Shown here one piece after another: positions 40,847 through 53,800 of a stretch of 64,000 bases of DNA. Origin of the DNA: Ptiloglossa arizonensis (taxonomy: Eukaryota; Arthropoda; Insecta; Hymenoptera; Colletidae). Every line of letters starts with the position of its first letter. The first letter of the stretch is position 1. Under the pieces are notes generated by a model. That model was given only the letters and a program-made list of their open reading frames with translations, did no database searches and had not been told where the DNA came from. A program made the translations under genes and the position numbers. The stretch spans positions 124,001 to 188,000 of the forward strand of contig NW_027478596.1 in assembly GCF_051014685.1 (NCBI RefSeq). The letters are read 5' to 3'.

Positions 40847-42396
40847 CAACCATTCCTTAACTTCAAACTCCCATATCTCGCGAACGGAATGACGAACTCG
40901 AGAAATTCCTGTTGCATCTGAAAGTGGAAACTCGCCCGATTACAAAGGTATGTGCATTTTTCCCCTATGCCTTTGTAGTTATTGGTTTCGAGTATCAGAC
41001 TTGCGAAAATTTTGATGGTTTCTCAAGCATTCCTTAACTTCAAAGTCCCATATCTCGCGAACGGATTGACGAACTCGAGAATTTCCTATTGCCTCTGAAA
41101 GCAGAAACTCGCCCGATTACAACGGTACGTGTATTTTTGCCCTAGGCCATAGTAGTTATTGGTTTCGAGTATCAGACTTGCGAAAATTGTGATGGTTTCT
41201 CAACCATTCCTTAACTTCAAACTCCCATATCTCGGGAACGGATTGACGAACTCGAGAATTTCCTATTGCATCTGAAAGCAGAAACTCGCCCGATTACAAC
41301 GGTATGTGTATTTTTCCCCTAGGCCATTGTAGTTATTGGTTTCGAGTATCAGACTTGCGAAAATTTTGATGGTTTCTCAAGCATTCCTTAACTTCAAACT
41401 CCCATATCTCGCGAACGGATTGACGAACTCGAGAATTTCCTATTGCATCTGAAAGCAGAAACTCGCCCGACTACAACGGTACGTGTATTTTTGCCCTAGG
41501 CCATAGTAGTTATTGGTTTCGAGTATCAGACTTGCGAAAATTGTGATGGTTTCTCAACCATTCCTTAACTTCAAACTCCCATATCTCGGGAACGGATTGA
41601 CGAACTCGAGAATTTCCTATTGCATCTGAAAGCAGAAACTCGCCCGACTACAACGGTACGTGTATTTTTGCCCTAGGCCATTGTAGTTATTGGCTTCTAG
41701 CATCAAAATTGCGAAAATTCTGATGGTTTCTCAACCATTCCTTAACTTCAAACTCCCATATCTCGCGAACGGATTGACGAACTCGAGAAATTCCTGTTGC
41801 ACCTGAAAGCAGAAACTCGCCCGATTACAACGGTATGTGTATTTTTCCCCTAGGCCATTGTAGTTATTGGTTTCGAGTATCAGACTTGCGAAAATTTTGA
41901 TGGTTTCTCAACCATTCCTTAACTTCAAACTCCCATATCTCGCGAACGGAATGACGAACTCGAGAAATTCCTGTTGCATCTGAAAGCAGAAACTCGCCCG
42001 ATTACAACGGTACGTGTATTTTTGCCCTAGGCCATACTAGTTATTGGTTTCGAGTATCAGACTTGCGAAAATTTTGATGGTTTCTCAATCATTCCTTAAC
42101 TTCAAACTCCCATATATCGCGAACGGATTGACGAACTCGAGAAACTCCTGTTGCATCTGAAAGCAGAAACTCGCCCGATTACAACGGTATGTGTATTTTC
42201 CCCCTAGGCCATTGTAGTTATTGGTTTTGAGTACCAGACTTGCGAAAATTTTGATGGTTTCTCAAGCATTCCTTAACTTCAATCTCCCATATCTCGCGAA
42301 CGGAATGACGAACTCGAGATATTCCTGTTGCATCTGAAAGTGGAAACTCGCCCGGTTACAAAGGTATGTGCATTTTTCCCCTATGCCTTTGTTGTT

Positions 42397-44636
42397 ATTG
42401 GTTTCGAGTATCAGACTTGAGAAAATTTTGATGGTTTCTCAAGCATTCCATAACTTCTAACTCCAACATCTCGCGAACGGATTGACGACCTCGAGAAATT
42501 CCTGTTGCATCTGAAAGTAGAAACTCGCCCGATTACAATGGAGTGTGTACTTTTCCCCTAGGCCATTCCAGTTATTGGTTTCGAGTATCAGAATTGCGAA
42601 AATTTTGATGGATTCTCAACCATTCCTTAACTTCAAACTACCAAATCTCGCGAATGGATTGACAAACTCGAGAAATTCCTGTTGCATCTGAAAGTAGAAA
42701 CTCGCCCGATTACAATGGTGTGTGTACTTTTCCCCTAGGCCATTCTAGTTATTGGTTTTGAGAATCAGACCCGCGAAAATTTTGATGGTTTCTCAACCAT
42801 TCCTTAACTTCAAACTTCCATATCTCTCGAACGGATTGACGAGCTCGAGAAATTCCTGTTGCATCTGAAAGTAGACACTCGCCCGATTACAAAGCTATGT
42901 GTATTTTTCCCCTAGGCCTTTGTAGTTATTGGTTTCGAGTATCAGACCAGCGAAAATTTTGATGGTTTCTCAAACATTCCGTAACTTCAAACTCCCATAT
43001 CTCGCAAACGGAATGACGAATTCGAGAAATTCCTGTTGCATCTGAAAGTAGAAACTCGCCCGATTACATCGGTATGTGTATTTTTCCCCTAGGCCATTGT
43101 TGTTATGGGTTTCGAGTATCAGACTTGCGAAAATTTTGATGGTTTCTCAACCGTTCCTGAATTTCAAACTCCCATTTCTTGCGAACGGATTGACGAGCTC
43201 GAGAAATTCCTGTTGCATCTGAAAGTAGAAACGCGCCCGATTACAAAGGTATGTGTACTTTTCCCCTAGGCCTTCGTAGTTATTGGTTTCGAGTATCAGA
43301 CTTGCGAAAATTTTGATGGTTTCTCAAGCATCCCTTAACTTCAAACTCCCATATCTCGCGAAAGGATTGACGAACTCGATTATTTCCTGTTGCGTCTGAA
43401 AGTAGAAAGTCGACCGATTACAATGGTGTGTGAACTTTTCCCCGGGTCATTCCAGTTATTCGTTTCTAGCATCCGAATTGCGAAAATTTTGATGGTTTCT
43501 CAACCATTCCTTAACTTCATACTCCCATATCTCGCGAACGGATTGACGAACTCGAGAAATTCCTGTTGCATCTGAAAGTAGAAACTCGCCCGATTACAAA
43601 GGTATGTGTATTTTTCTCCTAGGCCTTGTAGTTATTGATTTCGAGTATCAGACTTGCGAAAATTTTGATGGTTTCTCAAGCATTCCTTAATTTCAAACTC
43701 CCATATCTCGCGAACGGATTGACGAATTCGAGAAATTCCTGTTGCATCTGAAAGCAGAAACTCGCCCGATTACAACGGTATGTGTATTTTCCCCCTAGGC
43801 CATTGTAGTTATTGGTTTCGAGTATCAGACTTGCGAAAATTTTGATGGTTTCTCAAGCATTCCTTAACTTCAATCTCCCATATCTCGCGAACGGAATGAC
43901 GAACTCGAGATATTCCTGTTGCATCTGAAAGTGGAAACTCGCCCGGTTACAAAGGTATGTGCATTTTTCCCCTATGCCTTTGTTGTTATTGGTTTCGAGT
44001 ATCAGACTTGCGAAAATTTTGATGGTTTTTCAACCATTCCTTAACTTCAAACTTCCATATCTCGCGAACGGATTGACGAACTCGAGAATTTCCTATTGCA
44101 TCTGACAGCAGAAACTCGCCCGATTACAACGGTACGTGTATTTTTGCCCTAGGTCTTTGTAGTTATTGGTTTCGAGTATCAGACATTCGAAAATTTTGAT
44201 GGTTTCTCAACCATTCCTTAACTTCAAACTGCCATATCTCGCGAACGGATTGACGAACTCGAGAATTTCCTATTGCATCTGAAAGCAGAAACTCGCCCGA
44301 TTACAAGGGTACGTGTATTTTTCCCCACGGCCTTTGTAGTTATTGGTTTCGAGTATCAGACTTGCGATAATTTTGATGGTTTCTCAACCGTTCCTTAACT
44401 TCAAACTCCCATATCTCGCGAACGGATGACGAACTCGTGAAATTCCTGTTGCATCTGAATGCAGAAACTCGCCCTATTACAACGGTATATGTATTTTTGC
44501 CCTAGGCCATAGTAGTTATTGGTTTCGAGTATCAGAATTGAGAAAATTTTGATAGTTTCTCAAGCATTCCATAAATTCTAACTCCCACATCTCGCGAACG
44601 GATTGACGAACTCGAGAAATTCCTGTTGCATCTGAA
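42397..44636 (+). repeat. Domain V block V1
   Basis: A 2.24-kb block matched by 47,349-49,588 at 4,952 bp (28 monomers minus 4). Ordered markers are gacgacctcgag with atggagtgtg, gatggattctc, gaatggattgacaaactc, ttttgagaatcagacccg, acaaagctatg, gaattcgagaaattcc, catcggtatg, ttgttatggg, ccgttcctgaa, gttgcgtctg, cgagatattcc, gatggtttttc, cagacattcg, acaagggtacg and gaacggatgacg. Upstream the two copies differ (cccctatgcc here, gccctaggcc there), which places the left edge at about 42,397. Confidence 0.85.
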
Positions 44637-45430
44637 AGTAGAAACTCGCCCGATTACAATGGTGTGTGTACTTTTCCCCTAGGCCATTCCAGTTATTGGT
44701 TTCGAGTATCAGAATTGCGAAAATTTTGATGGATTCTCAACCATTCCTTAACTTCAAACTACCAAATCTCGCGAATGGATTGACAAACTCGAGAAATTCC
44801 TGTTGCATCTGAAAGTAGAAACTCGCCCGATTACAATGGTGTGTGTACTTTTCCCCTAGGCCATTCTAGTTATTGGTTTTGAGAATCAGACCCGCGAAAA
44901 TTTTGATGGTTTCTCAACCATTCCTTAACTTCAAACTTCCATATCTCTCGAACGGATTGACGAGCTCGAGAAATTCCTGTTGCATCTGAAAGTAGACACT
45001 CGCCCGATTACAAAGCTATGTGTATTTTTCCCCTAGGCTTTGTAGTTATTGGTTTCGAGTATCAGACCAGCGAAAATTTTGATGGTTTCTCAAACATTCC
45101 GTAACTTCAAACTCCCATATCTCGCAAACGGAATGACGAATTCGAGAAATTCCTGTTGCATCTGAAAGTAGAAACTCGCCCGATTACATCGGTATGTGTA
45201 TTTTTCCCCTAGGCCATTGTTGTTATGGGTTTCGAGTATCAGACTTGCGAAAATTTTGATGGTTTCTCAACCGTTCCTGAATTTCAAACTCCCATTTCTT
45301 GCGAACGGATTGACGAGCTCGAGAAATTCCTGTTGCATCTGAAAGTAGAAACGCGCCCGATTACAAAGGTATGTGTACTTTTCCCCTAGGCCTTCGTAGT
45401 TATTGGTTTCGAGTATCAGACTTGCGAAAA
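44550..45430 (+). repeat. Domain V partial copy V1b
   Basis: Starts with the cattccataaattc monomer, then repeats the gatggattctc, gaatggattgacaaactc, cagacccgcg, catcggtatg and ccgttcctgaa monomers of V1 at 2,121 bp (12 monomers minus 3). It switches at about 45,407-45,430, where aaaattgtgatggcc replaces the V1 continuation. It also carries a private one-base deletion (cctaggctttgtag, about 45,035). Confidence 0.85.
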
Positions 45431-48400
45431 TTGTGATGGCCTCTCAACCATTCCTTAATTTCAAACTCCCGTATGTCGCGAACGGATTGACGAACTCGAG
45501 GAATTCCTGTTGCATCTGAAAGTAGAAACTCGCCCCATTACAATGGTGTGTCTACTTTTCCCCTAGGCCATTCCAGTTATTGGTTTCGAGTATCAGACTT
45601 GCGAAAATTTTGATGGTTTCTCAAGCATTCCTTAACTTCAAACTCCCATATCTCGCGAAAGGATTGACGAACTCGATTATTTCCTGTTGCATCTGAAAGT
45701 AGAAAGTCGACAGATTACAATGGTGTGTGTTCTTTTCCCCCAGGTCATTCCAGTTATTCGTTTCTAGCATCAAAATTGCGAAAATTTTGATGGTCTCTCA
45801 ACCATTCCTTACCTTCAAACTCCCATATGTCGCGAACGGTTTGACGAACTCGAGGAATTCCTGTTGCATCTGAAAGTAGAAACTCGCCCCATTACAATGG
45901 TGTGTGTACTTTTCCCCCAGGCCATTCCAGTTATTGGTTTCGAGTATCACACTAGCGAAAATTTTGATGGTTTGTCAACCATTCCTTAACTTCAAACTCC
46001 CTTATCTCGCGAACGGATTGACGAACTCGAGAAATTCCTGTTGCATCTGAAAATAGAAAGTCGCCCGATTACAACGGTATGTGTATTTTTCCCCTAGGCC
46101 ATTGTAGTTATTGGTTTCGTGTATCAGACTTGCGAAAATTTTGATGGTTTCTCAACCACTCCTTAACTCCAAACTCCCATATCTCGCGAACGGAATGACG
46201 AACTCGAGAAATTCCTGTTGCATCTGAAAGTAGAAACTCGCCCGATCACAAAGGTGCGTGTACTTTTCCCCTAGGCCATTCCAGTTATAGTTTTCGAGTA
46301 TCAGACCAGCGAAAATTGTGATGGTCTCTCAACAATTCCTTAACTCCAAACTCCCATATCTCGCGAACGGATTGACGAACTCGAGAAATTCCTGTTGCAT
46401 CTGAAAGTAGAAACCAACCCGATTACAAAGCTATGTGAATTTTTCCCCTAGGCCTTTGTAGTTATTGGTTTCGAGTATCAGACTTGCGAAAATTTTGATG
46501 GTTTCTCAACGATTCCTTAACTTCAAACTCCCATACCTCGCGAACGGATTGGCGAACTCGAGAAATTCCTGTTGCATCTGAAAGTGCAAACTTGCCCGAT
46601 TACAATGGTGTGTGTACTTTTCCCCTAGGCCATTCCAGTTATTGGTTTCGAGTATCAGACATTCGAAAATTTTGATGGTTTCTCAACCATTCCTTAACTT
46701 CAAACTGCCATATCTCGCGAACGGATTGACGAACTCGAGAATTTCCTATTGCATCTGAAAGCAGAAACTCGCCCGATTACAAGGGTACGTGTATTTTTCC
46801 CCACGGCCTTTGTAGTTATTGGTTTCGAGTATCAGACTTGCGATAATTTTGATGGTTTCTCAAGCATTCCTTAACTTCAAACTCCCATATCTCGCGAACG
46901 GATTGACGAACTCGTGAAATTCCTGTTGCATCTGAATGCAGAAACTCGCCCTATTACAACGGTATATGTATTTTTGCCCTAGGCCATAGTAGTTATTGGT
47001 TTCGAGTATCAGACTTGAGAAAATTTTGATAGTTTCTCAAGCATTCCATAAATTCTAACTCCCACATCTCGCGAACGGATTGACGAACTCGAGAAATTCC
47101 TGTCGCATCTGCAAGTGGAAACTCTCCCAATTACAACGGTGTGTGTACTTTTCCCCTAGACCATTCCAGCTATTGGTTTCGATTATCAAACTTGCGAAAA
47201 TTTTGATGGTTTCTCAACCATTCCTTAACTTCACACTTCCATATCTCGCGAACGGAATGACGAACTCGAGAAATTCCTGTTGCATGAGAAAGTAGAAACT
47301 CGCCCGATTACAACGGTATGTGCATTTTTGCCCTAGGCCATAGTAGTTATTGGTTTCGAGTATCAGACTTGAGAAAATTTTGATGGTTTCTCAAGTATTC
47401 CATAACTTCTAACTCCAACATCTCGCGAACGGATTGACGACCTCGAGAAATTCCTGTTGCATCTGAAAGTAGAAACTCGCCCGATTACAATGGAGTGTGT
47501 ACTTTTCCCCTAGGCCATTCCAGTTATTGGTTTCGAGTATCAGAATTGCGAAAATTTTGATGGATTCTCAACCATTCCTTAACTTCAAACTACCAAATCT
47601 CGCGAATGGATTGACAAACTCGAGAAATTCCTGTTGCATCTGAAAGTAGAAACTCGCCCGATTACAATGGTGTGTGTACTTTTCCCCTAGGCCATTCTAG
47701 TTATTGGTTTTGAGAATCAGACCCGCGAAAATTTTGATGGTTTCTCAACCATTCCTTAACTTCAAACTTCCATATCTCTCGAACGGATTGACGAGCTCGA
47801 GAAATTCCTGTTGCATCTGAAAGTAGACACTCGCCCGATTACAAAGCTATGTGTATTTTTCCCCTAGGCCTTTGTAGTTATTGGTTTCGAGTATCAGACC
47901 AGCGAAAATTTTGATGGTTTCTCAAACATTCCGTAACTTCAAACTCCCATATCTCGCAAACGGAATGACGAATTCGAGAAATTCCTGTTGCATCTGAAAG
48001 TAGAAACTCGCCCGATTACATCGGTATGTGTATTTTTCCCCTAGGCCATTGTTGTTATGGGTTTCGAGTATCAGACTTGCGAAAATTTTGATGGTTTCTC
48101 AACCGTTCCTGAATTTCAAACTCCCATTTCTTGCGAACGGATTGACGAGCTCGAGAAATTCCTGTTGCATCTGAAAGTAGAAACGCGCCCGATTACAAAG
48201 GTATGTGTACTTTTCCCCTAGGCCTTCGTAGTTATTGGTTTCGAGTATCAGACTTGCGAAAATTTTGATGGTTTCTCAAGCATCCCTTAACTTCAAACTC
48301 CCATATCTCGCGAAAGGATTGACGAACTCGATTATTTCCTGTTGCGTCTGAAAGTAGAAAGTCGACCGATTACAATGGTGTGTGAACTTTTCCCCCGGGT

Positions 48401-49890
48401 CATTCCAGTTATTCGTTTCTAGCATCCGAATTGCGAAAATTTTGATGGTTTCTCAACCATTCCTTAACTTCATACTCCCATATCTCGCGAACGGATTGAC
48501 GAACTCGAGAAATTCCTGTTGCATCTGAAAGTAGAAACTCGCCCGATTACAAAGGTATGTGTATTTTTCTCCTAGGCCTTGTAGTTATTGGTATCGAGTA
48601 TCAGACTTGCGCAAATTTTGATGGTTTCTCAAGCATTCCTTAATTTCAAACTCCCATATCTCGCGAACGGATTGACGAATTCGAGAAATTCCTGTTGCAT
48701 CTGAAAGCAGAAACTCGCCCGATTACAACGGTATGTGTATTTTCCCCCTAGGCCATTGTAGTTATTGGTTTCGAGTATCAGACTTGCGAAAATTTTGATG
48801 GTTTCTCAAGCATTCCTTAACTTCAATCTCCCATATCTCGCGAACGGAATGACGAACTCGAGATATTCCTGTTGCATCTGAAAGTGGAAACTCGCCCGGT
48901 TACAAAGGTATGTGCATTTTTCCCCTATGCCTTTGTTGTTATTGGTTTCGAGTATCAGACTTGCGAAAATTTTGATGGTTTTTCAACCATTCCTTAACTT
49001 CAAACTTCCATATCTCGCGAACGGATTGACGAACTCGAGAATTTCCTATTGCATCTGACAGCAGAAACTCGCCCGATTACAACGGTACGTGTATTTTTGC
49101 CCTAGGTCTTTGTAGTTATTGGTTTCGAGTATCAGACATTCGAAAATTTTGATGGTTTCTCAACCATTCCTTAACTTCAAACTGCCATATCTCGCGAACG
49201 GATTGACGAACTCGAGAATTTCCTATTGCATCTGAAAGCAGAAACTCGCCCGATTACAAGGGTACGTGTATTTTTCCCCACGGCCTTTGTAGTTATTGGT
49301 TTCGAGTATCAGACTTGCGATAATTTTGATGGTTTCTCAAGCATTCCTTAACTTCAAACTCCCATATCTCGCGAACGGATGACGAACTCGTGAAATTCCT
49401 GTTGCATCTGAATGCAGAAACTCGCCCTATTACAACGGTATATGTATTTTTGCCCTAGGCCATAGTAGTTATTGGTTTCGAGTATCAGAATTGAGAAAAT
49501 TTTGATAGTTTCTCAAGCATTCCATAAATTCTAACTCCCACATCTCGCGAACGGATTGACTAACTCGAGAAATTCCTGTTGCATCTGCAAGTGGAAACTC
49601 TCCCAATTACAACGGTGTGTGTACTTTTCCCCTAGACCATTCCAGCTATAGGTTTCGATTATCAGACGTGCGAAAATTTTGATGGTTTCTCAACCATTCC
49701 TTAACTTCACACTTCCATATCTCGCGAACGGAATGACGAACTCGAGAAATTCCTGTTGCATGAGAAAGTAGAAACTCGCCCGATTACAACGGTATGTGCA
49801 TTTTTGCCCTAGGCCATAGTAGTTATTGGTTTCGAGTATCAGACTTGAGAAAATTTTGATGGTTTCTCAAGCATTCCATAACTTCTAACT
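45407..49890 (+). repeat. Domain V long duplication, left copy (contains V2)
   Basis: A 4.48-kb segment matched by 50,892-55,198 at 5,485 bp (31 monomers minus 2) up to about 48,710, and at 5,308 bp beyond that. The change of 177 bp is one monomer missing in the right copy. Anchors are tatagttttcgag at 46,286 and 51,771, cccgcg at 47,722 and 53,207, and gatggttttt at 48,974 and 54,282. Differences are rare (for example caagtattcc here, caagcattcc there). It includes V2 (47,349-49,588), the partner of V1. Confidence 0.9.
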
Positions 49891-49910
49891 ACCATATCTC
49901 GCGAATGGAT
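49866..49910 (+). repeat. Hybrid monomer at a block junction
   Basis: The left half (cattccataacttctaact) belongs to the family that elsewhere continues with ccaacatctcgcg. The right half (accatatctcgcgaatgg) belongs to the gaatggattgacaaactc family. The switch falls within the short shared aact, so two block types were joined inside one monomer. After the junction the gaatgg-type block runs normally (cccgcg at 50,021), omitting the gacgacctcgag monomer that precedes it in the other copies. Confidence 0.75.
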
Positions 49911-50891
49911 TGACAAACTCGAGAAATTCCTGTTGCATCTGAAAGTAGAAACTCGCCCGATTACAATGGTGTGTGTACTTTTCCCCTAGGCCATTCTAGT
50001 TATTGGTTTTGAGAATCAGACCCGCGAAAATTTTGATGGTTTCTCAACCATTCCTTAACTTCAAACTTCCATATCTCTCGAACGGATTGACGAGCTCGAG
50101 AAATTCCTGTTGCATCTGAAAGTAGACACTCGCCCGATTACAAAGCTATGTGTATTTTTCCCCTAGGCCTTTGTAGTTATTGGTTTCGAGTATCAGACCA
50201 GCGAAAATTTTGATGGTTTCTCAAACATTCCGTAACTTCAAACTCCCATATCTCGCAAACGGAATGACGAATTCGAGAAATTCCTGTTGCATCTGAAAGT
50301 AGAAACTCGCCCGATTACATCGGTATGTGTATTTTTCCCCTAGGCCATTGTTGTTATGGGTTTCGAGTATCAGACTTGCGAAAATTTTGATGGTTTCTCA
50401 ACCGTTCCTGAATTTCAAACTCCCATTTCTTGCGAACGGATTGACGAGCTCGAGAAATTCCTGTTGCATCTGAAAGTAGAAACGCGCCCGATTACAAAGG
50501 TATGTGTACTTTTCCCCTAGGCCTTCGTAGTTATTGGTTTCGAGTATCAGACTTGCGAAAATTTTGATGGTTTCTCAAGCATCCCTTAACTTCAAACTCC
50601 CATATCTCGCGAAAGGATTGACGAACTCGATTATTTCCTGTTGCGTCTGAAAGTAGAAAGTCGACCGATTACAATGGTGTGTGAACTTTTCCCCCGGGTC
50701 ATTCCAGTTATTCGTTTCTAGCATCCGAATTGCGAAAATTTTGATGGTTTCTCAACCATTCCTTAACTTCATACTCCCATATCTCGCGAACGGATTGACG
50801 AACTCGAGAAATTCCTGTTGCATCTGAAAGTAGAAACTCGCCCGATTACAAAGGTATGTGTATTTGTCCCCTAGGCCATAGTAGTTATTGT

Positions 50892-53800
50892 TTTCGAGTA
50901 TCAGACTTGCGAAAATTGTGATGGCCTCTCAACCATTCCTTAATTTCAAACTCCCGTATGTCGCGAACGGATTGACGAACTCGAGGAATTCCTGTTGCAT
51001 CTGAAAGTAGAAACTCGCCCCATTACAATGGTGTGTCTACTTTTCCCCTAGGCCATTCCAGTTATTGGTTTCGAGTATCAGACTTGCGAAAATTTTGATG
51101 GTTTCTCAAGCATTCCTTAACTTCAAACTCCCATATCTCGCGAAAGGATTGACGAACTCGATTATTTCCTGTTGCATCTGAAAGTAGAAAGTCGACAGAT
51201 TACAATGGTGTGTGTTCTTTTCCCCCAGGTCATTTCAGTTATTCGTTTCTAGCATCAAAATTGCGAAAATTTTGATGGTCTCTCAACCATTCCTTAACTT
51301 CAAACTCCCATATGTCGCGAACGGTTTGACGAACTCGAGGAATTCCTGTTGCATCTGAAAGTAGAAACTCGCCCCATTACAATGGTGTGTGTACTTTTCC
51401 CCCAGGCCATTCCAGTTATTGGTTTCGAGTATCACACTAGCGAAAATTTTGATGGTTTGTCAACCATTCCTTAACTTCAAACTCCCTTATCTCGCGAACG
51501 GATTGACGAACTCGAGAAATTCCTGTTGCATCTGAAAATAGAAAGTCGCCCGATTACAACGGTATGTGTATTTTTCCCCTAGGCCATTGTAGTTATTGGT
51601 TTCGTGTATCAGACTTGCGAAAATTTTGATGGTTTCTCAACCACTCCTTAACTCCAACCTCCCATATCTCGCGAACGGAATGACGAACTCTAGAAATTCC
51701 TGTTGCATCTGAAAGTAGAAACTCGCCCGATCACAAAGGTGCGTGTACTTTTCCCCTAGGCCATTCCAGTTATAGTTTTCGAGTATCAGACCAGCGAAAA
51801 TTGTGATGGTCTCTCAACAATTCCTTAACTCCAAACTCCCATATCTCGCGAACGGATTGACGAACTCGAGAAATTCCTGTTGCATCTGAAAGTAGAAACC
51901 AACCCGATTACAAAGCTATGTGAATTTTTCCCCTAGGCCTTTGTAGTTATTGGTTTCGAGTATCAGACTTGCGAAAATTTTGATGGTTTCTCAACGATTC
52001 CTTAACTTCAAACTCCCATACCTCGCGAACGGATTGGCGAACTCGAGAAATTCCTGTTGCATCTGAAAGTGCAAACTTGCCCGATTACAATGGTGTGTGT
52101 ACTTTTCCCCTAGGCCATTCCAGTTATTGGTTTCGAGTATCAGACATTCGAAAATTTTGATGGTTTCTCAACCATTCCTTAACTTCAAACTGCCATATCT
52201 CGCGAACGGATTGACGAACTCGAGAATTTCCTATTGCATCTGAAAGCAGAAACTCGCCCGATTACAAGGGTACGTGTATTTTTCCCCACGGCCTTTGTAG
52301 TTATTGGATTCGAGTATCAGACTTGCGATAATTTTGATGGTTTCTCAAGCATTCCTTAACTTCAAACTCCCATATCTCGCGAACGGATTGACGAACTCGT
52401 GAAATTCCTGTTGCATCTGAATGCAGAAACTCGCCCTATTACAACGGTATATGTATTTTTGCCCTAGGTCATAGTAGTTATTGGTTTCGAGTATCAGACT
52501 TGAGAAAATTTTGATAGTTTCTCAAGCATTCCATAAATTCTAACTCCCACATCTCGCGAACGGATTGACGAACTCGAGAAATTCCTGTCGCATCTGCAAG
52601 TGGAAACTCTCCCAATTACAACGGTGTGTGTACTTTTCCCCTAGACCATTCCAGCTATTGGTTTCGATTATCAAACTTGCGAAAATTTTGATGGTTTCTC
52701 AACCATTCCTTAACTTCACACTTCCATATCTCGCGAACGGAATGACGAACTCGAGAAATTCCTGTTGCATGAGAAAGTAGAAGCTCGCCCGATTACAACG
52801 GTATGTGCATTTTTGCCCTAGGCCATAGTAGTTATTGGTTTCGAGTATCAGACTTGAGAAAATTTTGATGGTTTCTCAAGCATTCCATAACTTCTAACTC
52901 CAACATCTCGCGAACGGATTGACGACCTCGAGAAATTCCTGTTGCATCTGAAAGTAGAAACTCGCCCGATTACAATGGAGTGTGTACTTTTCCCCTAGGC
53001 CATTCCAGTTATTGGTTTCGAGTATCAGAATTGCGAAAATTTTGATGGATTCTCAACCATTCCTTAACTTCAAACTACCAAATCTCGCGAATGGATTGAC
53101 AAACTCGAGAAATTCCTGTTGCATCTGAAAGTAGAAACTCGCCCGATTACAATGGTGTGTGTACTTTTCCCCTAGGCCATTCTAGTTATTGGTTTTGAGA
53201 ATCAGACCCGCGAAAATTTTGATGGTTTCTCAACCATTCCTTAACTTCAAACTTCCATATCTCTCGAACGGATTGACGAGCTCGAGAAATTCCTGTTGCA
53301 TCTGAAAGTAGACACTCGCCCGATTACAAAGCTATGTGTATTTTTCCCCTAGGCCTTTGTAGTTATTGGTTTCGAGTATCAGACCAGCGAAAATTTTGAT
53401 GGTTTCTCAAACATTCCGTAACTTCAAACTCCCATATCTCGCAAACGGAATGACGAATTCGAGAAATTCCTGTTGCATCTGAAAGTAGAAACTCGCCCGA
53501 TTACATCGGTATGTGTATTTTTCCCATAGGCCATTGTTGTTATGGGTTTCGAGTATCAGACTTGCGAAAATTTTGATGGTTTCTCAACCGTTCCTGAATT
53601 TCAAACTCCCATTTCTTGCGAACGGATTGACGAGCTCGAGAAATTCCTGTTGCATCTGAAAGTAGAAACGCGCCCGATTACAAAGGTATGTGTACTTTTC
53701 CCCTAGGCCTTCGTAGTTATTGGTTTCGAGTATCAGACTTGCGAAAATTTTGATGGTTTCTCAAGCATCCCTTAACTTCAAACTCCCATATCTCGCGAAA

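Larger units (their letters stand above)
36551..42396 (+). repeat. Domain IV: short-period units, tacgtgtatt subfamily
   Basis: About 33 monomers. The signature monomer has gaatttcctattgc, gcagaaactc, cgactacaacgg and tacgtgtatt, followed by tctagcatcag and aaaattctgatgg, or by a gtgatgg type. The motif cgactac lies at 37,576, 37,930, 38,461, 40,229, 40,760, 41,468 and 41,645, with spacings of 354, 531, 1,768, 531, 708 and 177 bp. The working unit is therefore 1 to 4 monomers. Its variable segment looks like a hybrid of two domain I-II types. A domain III block interrupts it at about 38.55-39.98 kb. Confidence 0.8.
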
